Position numbers and translations under genes: made by a program | Origin: Rhodobacter sp. SGA-6-6 | Lineage (GTDB): Bacteria > Pseudomonadota > Alphaproteobacteria > Rhodobacterales > Rhodobacteraceae | Direction of reading: 5' to 3' | NCBI RefSeq assembly: GCF_011043545.1 | Contig: NZ_JAAKGP010000003.1 | Span: 434,001 to 498,000, forward strand | DNA length: 64,000 nt | Notes under the pieces: model-generated | The model's database searches: none | Told to the model about the DNA's origin: nothing | What the model saw: only the letters and a program-made list of their open reading frames with translations | Shown here: positions 1 to 8,154 of the stretch, piece after piece | Layout: every line of letters starts with the position of its first letter | How positions within the stretch are numbered: position 1 is the stretch's first letter

Positions 1-58
1 CTACGAAGGGGCCAGCGACGTGCAGCGCGTCGTCATCGCCCGCAGCATCCTGGGCTAG
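1..58 (+). CDS. acyl-CoA dehydrogenase, C-terminal end only
   Basis: Only the last 18 codons lie inside the window; the stop TAG is at 56-58. The peptide YEGASDVQRVVIARSILG is the usual ending of FAD-dependent acyl-CoA dehydrogenases: the Y-E-G-x-x-[DE]-[VI]-Q-R segment close to the active site, then a hydrophobic I-A-R-x-I-L tail. The rest of the enzyme is upstream. It is the first visible member of a co-oriented run that continues with a cupin, a thioesterase, a RidA-like protein and an aryl-CoA ligase, so it probably oxidises a CoA-thioester intermediate of that pathway. The substrate cannot be read from this fragment. Confidence 0.85.
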   Translation, partial: YEGASDVQRVVIARSILG

Positions 59-68
59 GGAGGGAACC

Positions 69-521
69 ATGGGCAGACCACTGGACGGCGGCATCACCCG
101 GCAGGGCGAGGGCATCGAGGGCGTGGAATGGAACATCCTCGGCCAGCGCTATTTCCCGAAGTCGAGCTGCGCCAGCAGCTTCTCCTTCGAGACCAATTCG
201 GAGCCGGGCCAGTTCGTCCCGGTCCACATCCACCCGCATCAGGACGAATTCATCCTGGTGCAGGAGGGCGAGTTGCATGTGAAGCTGGACGGCGTCTGGT
301 CGGTGGCCAGGGCCGGCGATCTGGTGCGGATGCCGCGCGGCATCCCGCACGGCTATTTCAACAAGTCCGACAAGCCGGCGCGGGCGCTGTTCTGGGTGTC
401 GCCCGCCGGGCGGCTGGAGGATCTGTTCCGCACCCTGCACGACATGACCGACATCCCCGCCGTCATCGAGGCCAGCGCCGCGCATGACGTGGAGTTCCTG
501 CCGCCCGAGGCCAACGACTGA
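69..521 (+). CDS. cupin domain protein
   Basis: A 150-residue single-domain cupin. Both metal-binding cupin motifs are intact: H53-x-H55-x4-E60 with a following glycine, and G83-D-x4-P89-x-G91-x2-H94-x3-N98. A bound metal such as Fe, Mn or Ni is therefore expected. The start at 69 follows a GGAGGGAA ribosome-binding site and lies 11 bp after the preceding stop. The stop overlaps the start of the thioesterase gene by one base. Cupins in aromatic-CoA clusters may be dioxygenases or isomerases. This one is shorter than typical 3-hydroxyanthranilate dioxygenases, so no reaction is assigned. The cupin fold is sure; the role is inferred only from its neighbours. Confidence 0.85.
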   Translation: MGRPLDGGITRQGEGIEGVEWNILGQRYFPKSSCASSFSFETNSEPGQFVPVHIHPHQDEFILVQEGELHVKLDGVWSVARAGDLVRMPRGIPHGYFNKSDKPARALFWVSPAGRLEDLFRTLHDMTDIPAVIEASAAHDVEFLPPEAND

Positions 522-937
522 TGCTCTACCGCCTGCCCATCCGCATCGAGTTCAACCATTGCGACCCGGCGGGGATCGTCTTCTATCCGCGCTATTTCGA
601 GATGACCAACTCGGTCTGCGAGAATTTCTTCCGCGAGGTGGCGGGCCTGTCCTATGCCGACATGATGACCCGCCGCGAGGGCTGTCCCACCGCGCGGATG
701 GAGGTGAACTTCCACGCCCCCAGCCGGCTGGAGGAGGTGCTGGACTGGCGGCTGCGGGTCACCCGGCTCGGCACCACCTCCATCGCCCACCGGATCGAGG
801 CGCATGGCGGCGGCATCCACCGGCTGACCGCCGATCTGACCCAGGTCTACATCACCGCCGAAGGCCGGCCGCAGCCCTGGCCGCAGGCTGTGCGCGACCG
901 CATCACCGCCCATATGGAGGCCCCCGATGAGCCTTGA
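521..937 (+). CDS. acyl-CoA thioesterase, 4-hydroxybenzoyl-CoA thioesterase family
   Basis: A 138-residue hot-dog fold protein. Near the N-terminus it carries the 4HBT signature C14-D15-P16-A17-G18 followed by V-F-Y-P-R-Y-F, in which D15 corresponds to the catalytic aspartate of Pseudomonas 4-hydroxybenzoyl-CoA thioesterase. It probably hydrolyses an aromatic or ring-cleaved CoA thioester in the cytoplasm. Its ATG overlaps the cupin stop (ATGA arrangement), and its 3' end overlaps the RidA-like gene by 11 bp, so all three are probably translationally coupled. The exact substrate is unknown; within this cluster a hydroxylated benzoyl-CoA or a CoA-salvage role is plausible. Confidence 0.85.
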   Translation: MLYRLPIRIEFNHCDPAGIVFYPRYFEMTNSVCENFFREVAGLSYADMMTRREGCPTARMEVNFHAPSRLEEVLDWRLRVTRLGTTSIAHRIEAHGGGIHRLTADLTQVYITAEGRPQPWPQAVRDRITAHMEAPDEP

Positions 938-1325
938 ATTCCTTCACCCCAGCAACTGGAAGCCGGCCATCGGCTATTCCAACGGCGTCGCCGCCAAGGG
1001 CCGCATGATCTTCACCGGCGGCCTGATCGGCTGGAACGCCGATGCCGAGTTCGAGACCGACGATTTCGCCGGCCAGGTGGCGCAGGTGCTGCGCAACATC
1101 GTCGCCGTGCTGGCCGAGGGCGGGGCGAAGCCCGAGCATATCGTCCGCATGACCTGGTATGTCACCAGCAAGGCGGAATACCTTGGCTCGCTCAAGGACC
1201 TGGGCCGCGCCTACAAGGAGATCATCGGCCGCCATTACCCGGCGATGGCGCTGGTGCAGGTGGTGGCGCTGGTCGAGGACCGCGCCAAGGTGGAGATCGA
1301 GGCAACCGCAGTGATCCCCGACTGA
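927..1325 (+). CDS. RidA/YjgF-family protein lacking the catalytic arginine
   Basis: A 132-residue protein of the RidA (YjgF/YER057c/UK114) fold, ending in the conserved V-E-I-E-A block (residues 122-126). True RidA enamine/imine deaminases have an arginine in a Y-P-A-R-x motif that binds the substrate carboxylate. Here the motif reads Y104-P105-A106-M107, so the arginine is replaced by methionine. That places it with the Rid subfamilies that are not expected to have the standard deaminase activity. The start overlaps the end of the thioesterase gene. Because the operon appears to process aromatic or amino-aromatic CoA thioesters, it may act on a pathway-specific enamine or cyclic intermediate; this is inference. 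Confidence 0.85.
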   Translation: MSLEFLHPSNWKPAIGYSNGVAAKGRMIFTGGLIGWNADAEFETDDFAGQVAQVLRNIVAVLAEGGAKPEHIVRMTWYVTSKAEYLGSLKDLGRAYKEIIGRHYPAMALVQVVALVEDRAKVEIEATAVIPD

Positions 1326-1385
1326 GGGGGCGCCGCCCGCGCCCCCCGGGAGAGGGGGCCTCGGCGGCTTGATGGGAGGAATGCA

Positions 1386-3026
1386 ATGAAGGGCAACGCG
1401 CCTTTGGGCCCGACGGGCCATCTCGATACGTTCACCCGGGACAACCTGCCCCCGGCGGAGCTTTGGCCCGAGATCGACCTCGGCCCGTTCAGCTATCCCG
1501 AATGGCTGAACGCCGGGGTGGAGCTGACCGACCGCATGGTCGAGAAGGGCTTCGGCGACCATACCGCGCTGATCGGCAACGGCCGCATCCGCACCTACAA
1601 GGAGTTGTCGGACTGGACCAACCGCATCGCCCATGCGCTGGTCGAGGACTACAAGGTGAAGCCCGGAAACCGGGTGATGATCCGGTCCGCCAACAACCCG
1701 GCGATGGTGGCCTGCTGGCTGGCGGCGACCAAGGCCGGCGCGGTGGTGGTCAACACCATGCCGATGCTGCGGGCGGGAGAACTGTCGAAGATCGTCGACA
1801 AGGCCGAGATCACCCATGCGCTGTGCGACACGCGGCTGATGGAGGAACTGGTCACGGTATCCAAGGGCAGCCGCTTCCTGAAGACGGTGGTGGGCTTCGA
1901 CGGCACCGCCAACCACGATGCGGAACTGGACCGGGTGGCGCTGTCGAAATCGGTGCGGTTCGAGGCGGTGAAGACGGGCCGCGACGATGTGGCCCTGCTG
2001 GGCTTCACCTCGGGCACCACCGGCGAACCCAAGGCCACGATGCATTTCCACCGCGACATCCTGATCATCGCGGATGCCTATGCCAGGGAAGTGCTGGACG
2101 TGCAGCCGACGGATGTGTTCATCGGCTCGCCGCCGCTGGCCTTCACTTTCGGCCTGGGCGGGCTGGCGGTCTTTCCGCTGCGCTTCGGCGCTGCGGCGGC
2201 GCTCTTGGAGACCGCCTCGCCGCAGAACATGATCGAGATCATCCAGAAGCACCGCGCCACCGTCTGCTTCACCGCGCCGACCGCCTATCGCGTCATGCTG
2301 CGGGCGATGGAGGAGGGGGCGGACCTGTCCTCGCTGCGCGCCGCCGTCAGCGCGGGGGAAACCCTTCCCGCCCCGGTCTATGACGAATGGGCGCAGAAGA
2401 CCGGCAAGCCGATGCTGGACGGCATCGGCTCGACCGAGATGCTGCACATCTTCCTGACCAACCGCTTCTCCGACCACCACCCGGGCTGCACCGGGCGGCC
2501 GGTGACGGGCTATCAGGCCCGCATCATCGGGCCGGACGGGCAGGAGATGCCGCGCGGGCAGACCGGGCGGCTGGCGGTGAAGGGGCCGCTCGGTTGCCGT
2601 TACCTCTCGGCGCCCGACAAGCAGCGCGACTATGTCAAGGACGGCTGGAACCTGACCGGCGACAGCTTCTGGCAGGACGAGGAGGGCCGCTTCCACTTCG
2701 CCGCAAGGACCGACGGCATCATCCTCTCGGCCGGCTACAACATCGCCGGACCTGAGGTGGAGGCGGCGCTGCTGGCGCATCCCGACGTGGCCGAATGCGC
2801 CGTGGTCGGCGCCCCGGACAACGAGCGCGGCCAGATCGTCGAGGCGCATGTGGTGCTGGCCCCGGGCGTCCAGCCCTGCGAGGCCGAGGTCAAGCTGTTG
2901 CAGGACCATGTGAAATCGGTGATTGCGCCCTACAAGTATCCGCGCCGGGTGATCTTCACTCCCGCCCTGCCCAAGACCGAAAGCGGCAAGATCCAGCGCT
3001 TCAAGCTGCTTGAAGGCCGGGGCTGA
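1386..3026 (+). CDS. aryl-CoA ligase (benzoate/2-aminobenzoate-CoA ligase type)
   Basis: A 546-residue ANL-superfamily acid-CoA ligase that makes an acyl-AMP and then the CoA thioester in the cytoplasm. Visible core motifs are the phosphate loop S-G-T-T-G-E-P-K (about residue 208), G-S-T-E-M (about 351), T-G-D (about 424), the hinge R-T-D-G-I-I-L-S-A-G-Y-N and the adenylation lysine K535 in P-K-T-E-S-G-K. Overall it resembles benzoate and 2-aminobenzoate ligases more than fatty-acid ligases. The start follows GGGAGGA with good spacing, 60 bp after the RidA-like gene. With the thioesterase, cupin and acyl-CoA dehydrogenase it would supply the activation step of an aromatic-acid pathway. Substrate assignment to anthranilate is inferred from neighbours. 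Confidence 0.85.
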   Translation: MKGNAPLGPTGHLDTFTRDNLPPAELWPEIDLGPFSYPEWLNAGVELTDRMVEKGFGDHTALIGNGRIRTYKELSDWTNRIAHALVEDYKVKPGNRVMIRSANNPAMVACWLAATKAGAVVVNTMPMLRAGELSKIVDKAEITHALCDTRLMEELVTVSKGSRFLKTVVGFDGTANHDAELDRVALSKSVRFEAVKTGRDDVALLGFTSGTTGEPKATMHFHRDILIIADAYAREVLDVQPTDVFIGSPPLAFTFGLGGLAVFPLRFGAAAALLETASPQNMIEIIQKHRATVCFTAPTAYRVMLRAMEEGADLSSLRAAVSAGETLPAPVYDEWAQKTGKPMLDGIGSTEMLHIFLTNRFSDHHPGCTGRPVTGYQARIIGPDGQEMPRGQTGRLAVKGPLGCRYLSAPDKQRDYVKDGWNLTGDSFWQDEEGRFHFAARTDGIILSAGYNIAGPEVEAALLAHPDVAECAVVGAPDNERGQIVEAHVVLAPGVQPCEAEVKLLQDHVKSVIAPYKYPRRVIFTPALPKTESGKIQRFKLLEGRG

Positions 3027-3075
3027 GCCGGTCAGACTTGCGAAAAACGAACGACCAACAGGAAAGGAAATGCAG

Positions 3076-4224
3076 ATGAGATTGAAAACCCTCCTCCTTT
3101 CGGCCGCGGCGGCGCTGTCGCTGGCCGCGGCCCCGGCGATTGCCGATGGCGTGAAGGTCGGGCTGATCACCACGCTTTCGGGCGGCGGCGCCGGCATCGG
3201 CGCCGATGTGCGCGACGGCTTCATGCTGGCGCTGAAGAACGCGGGCGACGCCGGCAAGCAGGTCGAGGTTGTGCTGGAAGACGACCAGCAGAAGCCCGAC
3301 GTGGCGGTGCAGATCGCCGACAAGATGATCCAGTCCGACAATGTCGACGTGCTGACCGGCATCATCTGGTCGAACCTGGCCATGGCGGTGGTGCCGGCCG
3401 CCACCGGGCAGGGCAAGTTCTACCTGTCCTCGAACGCCGCGCCCTCGGCGCTGGCGGGCTCGGGCTGCAATCCGCTGTATTTCTCGGTCTCCTACCAGAA
3501 CGACAACCTGCACGAGGCTGCGGGCGCCTATGCCTCGGAGAAGGGCGTCAAGAAGATGTTCATCATGGCGCCGAACTACCCGGCCGGGCAGGACAGCCTG
3601 GCGGGCTTCAAGCGCTTCTACACCGGCGAGGTGGTGGCCGAGGTCTATACCCAGGTCGGCCAGACCGATTTCGCCGCCGAGATCGCGCAGATCCGCGCCT
3701 CCGGCGCCGAGGAGGTGTTCTTCTTCCAGCCCGGCGGCATGGGCATCGCCTTCCTGAAGCAATATGCCGAATCCGGCGTGGACATCCCGCTGATCGGCCC
3801 GGGTTTCTCGCTGTCGGAAGACATCCTGCCGGCGGTGGGCGATGCCGCGATCGGGATCAAGAACACCTCGCACTGGTCGACCGACCTCGACAACCCGGCC
3901 AACAAGGCCTTCGTCGAGGGCTTCCGCGCCGATTTCGGCCGCTTCCCCTCGCTCTACGCGGCGCAGGCCTATGACACCGCCAACCTGCTGTTGTCGGCGA
4001 TGGCCAAGGCCAGCCCCTCGGACCCCGAGGCCTTCCGCGCCGCGCTGGCGGCGGCCGAGTTCGACTCGGTCCGCGGCAAGTTCGGCTTCGGTCCGAACCA
4101 GCACCCGATCCAGGACATCTATGTGCTGGAGGTGGAAAAGCGCGACGGCGAGCTGACCAACAAGATCATCGGCACCGCCATGACCGACCGCGGCGACGCC
4201 TACGCCGAGCAGTGCCAGATGTGA
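3076..4224 (+). CDS. ABC transporter substrate-binding protein, Leu/Ile/Val-aromatic type
   Basis: A 382-residue periplasmic binding protein of the Peripla_BP_6 (LivJ/HAAT) family. An N-terminal Sec signal peptide with a hydrophobic L/A-rich core runs to about residue 23, with cleavage expected after A-I-A. Two in-frame ATGs occur at 3070 and 3076. The purine-rich AAAGGAA at 3063-3069 leaves no spacing to the first and 6 nt to the second, so 3076 is chosen. It lies directly after the aryl-CoA ligase and before two permeases and two ATPases. The ligand is probably the aromatic acid used by the ligase rather than branched-chain amino acids, but the sequence alone does not show this. Confidence 0.88.
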   Translation: MRLKTLLLSAAAALSLAAAPAIADGVKVGLITTLSGGGAGIGADVRDGFMLALKNAGDAGKQVEVVLEDDQQKPDVAVQIADKMIQSDNVDVLTGIIWSNLAMAVVPAATGQGKFYLSSNAAPSALAGSGCNPLYFSVSYQNDNLHEAAGAYASEKGVKKMFIMAPNYPAGQDSLAGFKRFYTGEVVAEVYTQVGQTDFAAEIAQIRASGAEEVFFFQPGGMGIAFLKQYAESGVDIPLIGPGFSLSEDILPAVGDAAIGIKNTSHWSTDLDNPANKAFVEGFRADFGRFPSLYAAQAYDTANLLLSAMAKASPSDPEAFRAALAAAEFDSVRGKFGFGPNQHPIQDIYVLEVEKRDGELTNKIIGTAMTDRGDAYAEQCQM

Positions 4225-4246
4225 TCCCTCCGGCGGGCCGGGTATC

Positions 4247-4266
4247 CGATTTTCGACGAAAAATCG
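4247..4266. terminator. intra-operon stem-loop of the TTCGACGAA palindrome family
   Basis: An inverted repeat CGATTTTCG / CGAAAAATCG lies 22 bp after the binding-protein stop and about 50 bp before livH. The same palindrome core recurs at gene ends at 9794, 27043, 39522, 48788 and 48831. Here it sits inside an operon. A 3' stem-loop after the binding-protein gene is a known way to give more binding protein than permease, by partial termination or mRNA protection. Confidence 0.5.
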
Positions 4267-4315
4267 TTCCCGGCCCGCCCCCTGAGGCGCCCCTGAAAAC
4301 GCGGAGGAGAAGGCC

Positions 4316-5230
4316 GTGATGCTGCTGGCCGAGCAGGTCCTGAACGGACTGCAATACGGAATGATGCTTTTCCTCATGGCCGCCGGGCTGACGCTGGTCT
4401 TCGGGGTGATGGGGCTGATCAACCTGGCGCATGGCTCGCTCTACATGATCGGGGCCTTCGCCTGCGCCACCGTCGCCGCCTGGACCGGATCGTTCTGGCT
4501 GGGGCTGGCGGCCAGCCTCGCCGCCGCCGCGGCGGCCGGGGCGCTGGTCGAGATGGCGGTGATCCGCCGCCTCTATCCCCGCGACCACCTCGACCAGGTG
4601 CTGGCGACCTTCGCGCTGATCCTGGTGTTCTCGGAAGGCACCCGCTGGATCTTCGGCGACTTCCCGCTCTACCTGAAGCTGCCGCCCGCCTTGTCCGGCG
4701 CCGTCACCCTGCCGGGCGGCCTGCAATATCCCCTCTTCCGGCTGGTGATCATCGCCGTCGGCGCCGCGGTGGCGCTCGGCCTCTGGCTGCTGATCACCCG
4801 CACCCGGCTCGGCATCCGCATCCGCGCCGGCGAGGCCGACCGCGAGATGATCGGTGCCCTCGGCGTCGACATCGCCCGGCTCTACACCATCGTCTTCGCC
4901 CTCGGCGCGGCGCTGGCGGGGCTGGCCGGTGCGCTGGTCGGCTCGATCCAGTCGGTGCAGGTGGGGATGGGCGAACCCGTCCTGATCCTTGCCTTCGTCG
5001 TCATCGTCATCGGCGGCATCGGCTCGATCAAGGGCGCGCTGGTGGGGGCGCTGCTGGTCGGCATGACCGACACCCTGGGCAAGGCCGTCATCCCCGGCCT
5101 CTTCGCCCGCTTCATGGAGGCCTCCGATGCCAATACCTCCGGCTCCGCCGTCGCCTCGATGCTGATCTACATCCTGATGGCCGCGGTGCTCTTGGTGCGC
5201 CCGCAGGGCCTGTTCGGCGCGAGGGCCTGA
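4316..5230 (+). CDS. livH: ABC transporter permease, LivH type
   Basis: A 304-residue inner-membrane permease with about eight hydrophobic segments and the N-terminal G-L-x-x-G-x-x-L-x-L-x-A-A-G-L pattern of the LivH family. GTG at 4316 and ATG at 4319 are both usable; GGAGGA at 4303-4308 is 7 nt from the GTG and 10 nt from the ATG. It ends 3 bp before the LivM gene. It is expected to pair with the next product as the heterodimeric membrane pore for the solute delivered by the upstream binding protein. The symbol reflects family only; the solute may be an aromatic acid. Confidence 0.88.
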   Translation: MMLLAEQVLNGLQYGMMLFLMAAGLTLVFGVMGLINLAHGSLYMIGAFACATVAAWTGSFWLGLAASLAAAAAAGALVEMAVIRRLYPRDHLDQVLATFALILVFSEGTRWIFGDFPLYLKLPPALSGAVTLPGGLQYPLFRLVIIAVGAAVALGLWLLITRTRLGIRIRAGEADREMIGALGVDIARLYTIVFALGAALAGLAGALVGSIQSVQVGMGEPVLILAFVVIVIGGIGSIKGALVGALLVGMTDTLGKAVIPGLFARFMEASDANTSGSAVASMLIYILMAAVLLVRPQGLFGARA

Positions 5231-5233
5231 GCG

Positions 5234-6223
5234 ATGAACCGCGACCTGATCGTCAACCTCGTCATCTTCGCCCTGCTGGTGGCCGTCGCCCTGGGCGCCC
5301 ATGTCGCCGGGCAGGGCTTCACCGTCACCCTGGCCACCAAGGCCGCCATCCTGGGCCTGGCCGGCGTGGGGCTGAACCTCGCGCTCGGCTACGGCGGGCT
5401 GGTCTCCTTCGGCCATGCCGCCTTCTTCGGCATCGGCGGCTATGTCACCGGCATCTTCGCCAGCCATGCCGCCAACGGCGACCCGATCCTGACGCTGCCC
5501 TTCACGCTGATGGGCTCGAACGAGATGCTGGGGATCTGGCCGATGGCGATGCTGGCCGCCGCCCTGGCCGCGCTGCTGATCGGCGCGCTCAGCTTGCGGA
5601 CCTCGGGCGTCTATTTCATCATGGTGACGCTGGCCTTCGCGCAGATGATCTACTACTTCGCCATCTCCTGGCCCCGCTACGGCGGCGAGGACGGGCTGAG
5701 CTTCTACGTCCGCAACAGCTTTCCCGGGCTGAACACCTTCGACCCAATCCAGTATTTCGCCATCTGCGCCGGGCTGCTGGCGCTGGCGCTGCTGTTCACT
5801 GCGGTCGTCACCCAGTCCCGCTTCGGCCTTGCCCTGCAGGCCACGCGGCAGAACGAGCAGCGCAGCACCGCCGTCGGCATCCGCGCCACGCCCGTTCGGC
5901 TGACCGCCTTCGTGCTGTCGGCGATGATCACCGCGCTGGCCGGCGCGCTTTACGCCGACCTCAACCGCTTCGTCAGCCCCTCGATGTTCAGCTGGCACAT
6001 GTCGGGCGAGATCATGGTCTTCGTCATCCTCGGCGGCGTCGGCCGGCTCTGCGGCCCGGTGGCGGGCGCGGCGGTGTTCATCCTGCTGGAGCACCTGCTC
6101 GGCCCGGTCTCCGACCACTGGCAGGCGCTTCTGGGGCTGATGCTGCTGGCCATCGTCCTCTTCGCCCCCGGCGGGCTGATCGGGCTGACCCTCAAGGCGC
6201 TGCGGAGGACCGAGCATGGCTGA
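5234..6223 (+). CDS. livM: ABC transporter permease, LivM type
   Basis: A 329-residue permease of the LivM family with about eight to ten hydrophobic segments. The family landmark G-Y-G-G-L-V-S-F-G-H-A-A-F-F-G-I-G-G-Y lies near residues 54-73. Its ATG follows the livH stop after 3 bp, and its 3' end overlaps livG by 8 bp, so the importer genes are translationally coupled. Length and topology are normal for the family. Confidence 0.88.
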   Translation: MNRDLIVNLVIFALLVAVALGAHVAGQGFTVTLATKAAILGLAGVGLNLALGYGGLVSFGHAAFFGIGGYVTGIFASHAANGDPILTLPFTLMGSNEMLGIWPMAMLAAALAALLIGALSLRTSGVYFIMVTLAFAQMIYYFAISWPRYGGEDGLSFYVRNSFPGLNTFDPIQYFAICAGLLALALLFTAVVTQSRFGLALQATRQNEQRSTAVGIRATPVRLTAFVLSAMITALAGALYADLNRFVSPSMFSWHMSGEIMVFVILGGVGRLCGPVAGAAVFILLEHLLGPVSDHWQALLGLMLLAIVLFAPGGLIGLTLKALRRTEHG

Positions 6224-6961
6224 CCCGATCCTGTCCATCCGGGGCTTGAAGAAAAGCTTCGGCGCGCTGACCGCCACCGACGACGTGTCGCTGGACCTGT
6301 TCCCCGGCGAGATCCACGCCCTGATCGGGCCCAACGGCGCCGGGAAATCCACCCTGATCAAGCAGATCGTCGGCGAGATCAGGCCGAACGAGGGCACGAT
6401 CCGCTTCGAAGGCCAGGTGATCGACCGCCTCGACGCCGCCGCCCGCGCCCGCCTCGGGCTGGCGCGCAGCTTCCAGGTGTCGTCGGTGATCCCGGATTTC
6501 ACCGTCTTGCAGAACGTCATGCTGGCGGTGGCCGGGGCAGACGGCCATGTCTTCCGCTTCCACCGCCCGGCGCTGTCGGACAGGACCCTGACCGAGCCCG
6601 CCCGCTTCCACATCGCCCATGCCGGGCTGTCGGGGCGCGAGGGCACCAGGGCCTCGGTCCTGTCGCACGGCGAGCGCCGCAAGCTGGAGATCGCCATGGC
6701 GCTGGCGCTGCGGCCGCGGGCCTTCCTGCTGGACGAGCCGATGGCCGGGATGGGGCTGGAAGGGGCGAAGCAGCTGACCGCGATCCTGTCCGACCTGCGC
6801 AGCGAGGCGCCGATCCTGCTGGTGGAGCATGACATGGACGCGGTCTTCGCGCTGGCCGACCGCATCTCGGTGCTGGTCTACGGCCGCATCATCGCCACCG
6901 GCAGCGTGGCCGAAATCCGCGCCAACCCCGAGGTGCGCCGGTCCTATCTGGGGGAAGAGGC

Positions 6962-6965
<4 letters not shown>
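6216..6965 (+). CDS. livG: ABC transporter ATP-binding protein, LivG type
   Basis: A 249-residue ATPase. Walker A is G38-P-N-G-A-G-K-S; the signature motif is the LivG variant L-S-H-G-E; Walker B is A-F-L-L-D-E-P; the switch histidine follows in L-L-V-E-H-D. It powers uptake together with the next ATPase. The start ATG lies inside the 3' end of livM (8-bp overlap), and its stop overlaps the livF start (ATGA). No motif is missing. Confidence 0.9.
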
Positions 6966-7651
<686 letters not shown>

Positions 7652-7683
7652 GGGAGAGGCGGTCTCTCTCTGTCCACCCTGAC

Positions 7684-7900
7684 TTGGCGAAGGCGCGTGC
7701 CTTCGCCAAAGCGCAACGGTTAAATCTTCCCGGCCGGGCCTCAATGGCCCGGCCAGCGCCCGCCCGCCCCTTGGCGGGCGCTTCACGCCCGCCCGGTCGG
7801 GCGCTGGCCTCACAGGGTCTCGTGCTGCCAACGTTTCCGGGTGCAACCGCCACGCACGGGCGGGGGCGAGGCAATGCCTCGCCTTCTCCCGCCCGGTCCC
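7684..7900 (+). repeat. five-copy multi-hairpin repeat, copy A
   Basis: About 217 bp containing four ordered inverted repeats. They are TTGGCGAAGGC/GCCTTCGCCAA (11-bp stem, loop GCGT, 7684-7709); GGCCGGGCC/GGCCCGGCC (7732-7754); GGCCAGCGCCCG/CGGGCGCTGGCC with an inner GGCGGGCG stem (7751-7809); and a GCGAGGC/GCCTCGC stem inside a GGGCGGG/CCCGCCC frame near 7857-7896. The same order and nearly the same sequence occur at 18349, 29013, 60479 and, inverted, at 43528. It fills most of the gene-free stretch between livF and the tRNA gene, both of which end here. Confidence 0.85.
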
Positions 7901-7937
7901 AAAGGGGGTGCTCAAACGGCTGTCTGCAGGAAAGGGG

Positions 7938-8013
7938 TGGTAGGCGCGGAGGGACTCGAACCCCCAACCAAGGCGTTATGAGCGCCCTGCTCTGACCATT
8001 GAGCTACACGCCC
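7938..8013 (-). tRNA. tRNA with anticodon CAT, probably tRNA-Ile2 (lysidine-modified) rather than Met
   Basis: A full cloverleaf can be drawn on the minus strand. The acceptor is GGGCGTG/CGCGCCT with a G1-T72 wobble; the D stem is GCTC/GAGC; the anticodon stem is GGGCG/CGCCT with loop CTCATAA (anticodon at 7978-7980); the T arm is GGGGG-TTCGAGT-CCCTC; A73 is followed by an encoded CCA. The short D loop (AATGGTCA) and the CTTGGT stretch after the anticodon stem resemble E. coli ileX, and C4-G69 fits TilS recognition, so Ile-CAT is preferred over elongator Met. The tRNA call is firm; the amino-acid identity is less so. Confidence 0.9.
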
Positions 8014-8154
8014 CCTGCCGCGACCTTGGGTAGCAGATGCGGGCGGGGGGTCAAGCATTCGTGACGGATGCGCCCGCGTTGCGCCCCCCTGGCCTTTGGT
8101 CTATGCGGGCGGCACCAGAGTCCGCGCCAGATTCCGCACCCGGGGGGAAGCCAG

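Noticed and set aside
903-3416. 837-residue minus-strand frame opposite the RidA-like and ligase genes
   Set aside because: A by-product of high GC at third codon positions of the plus-strand genes; no start signal or recognisable motif.
4166-6865. 899-residue open frame on the minus strand across the ABC transporter genes
   Set aside because: Antisense shadow of livH-livM-livG; composition is dominated by His/Gln/Arg/Gly, no domain is visible, and the plus-strand genes are strongly supported.
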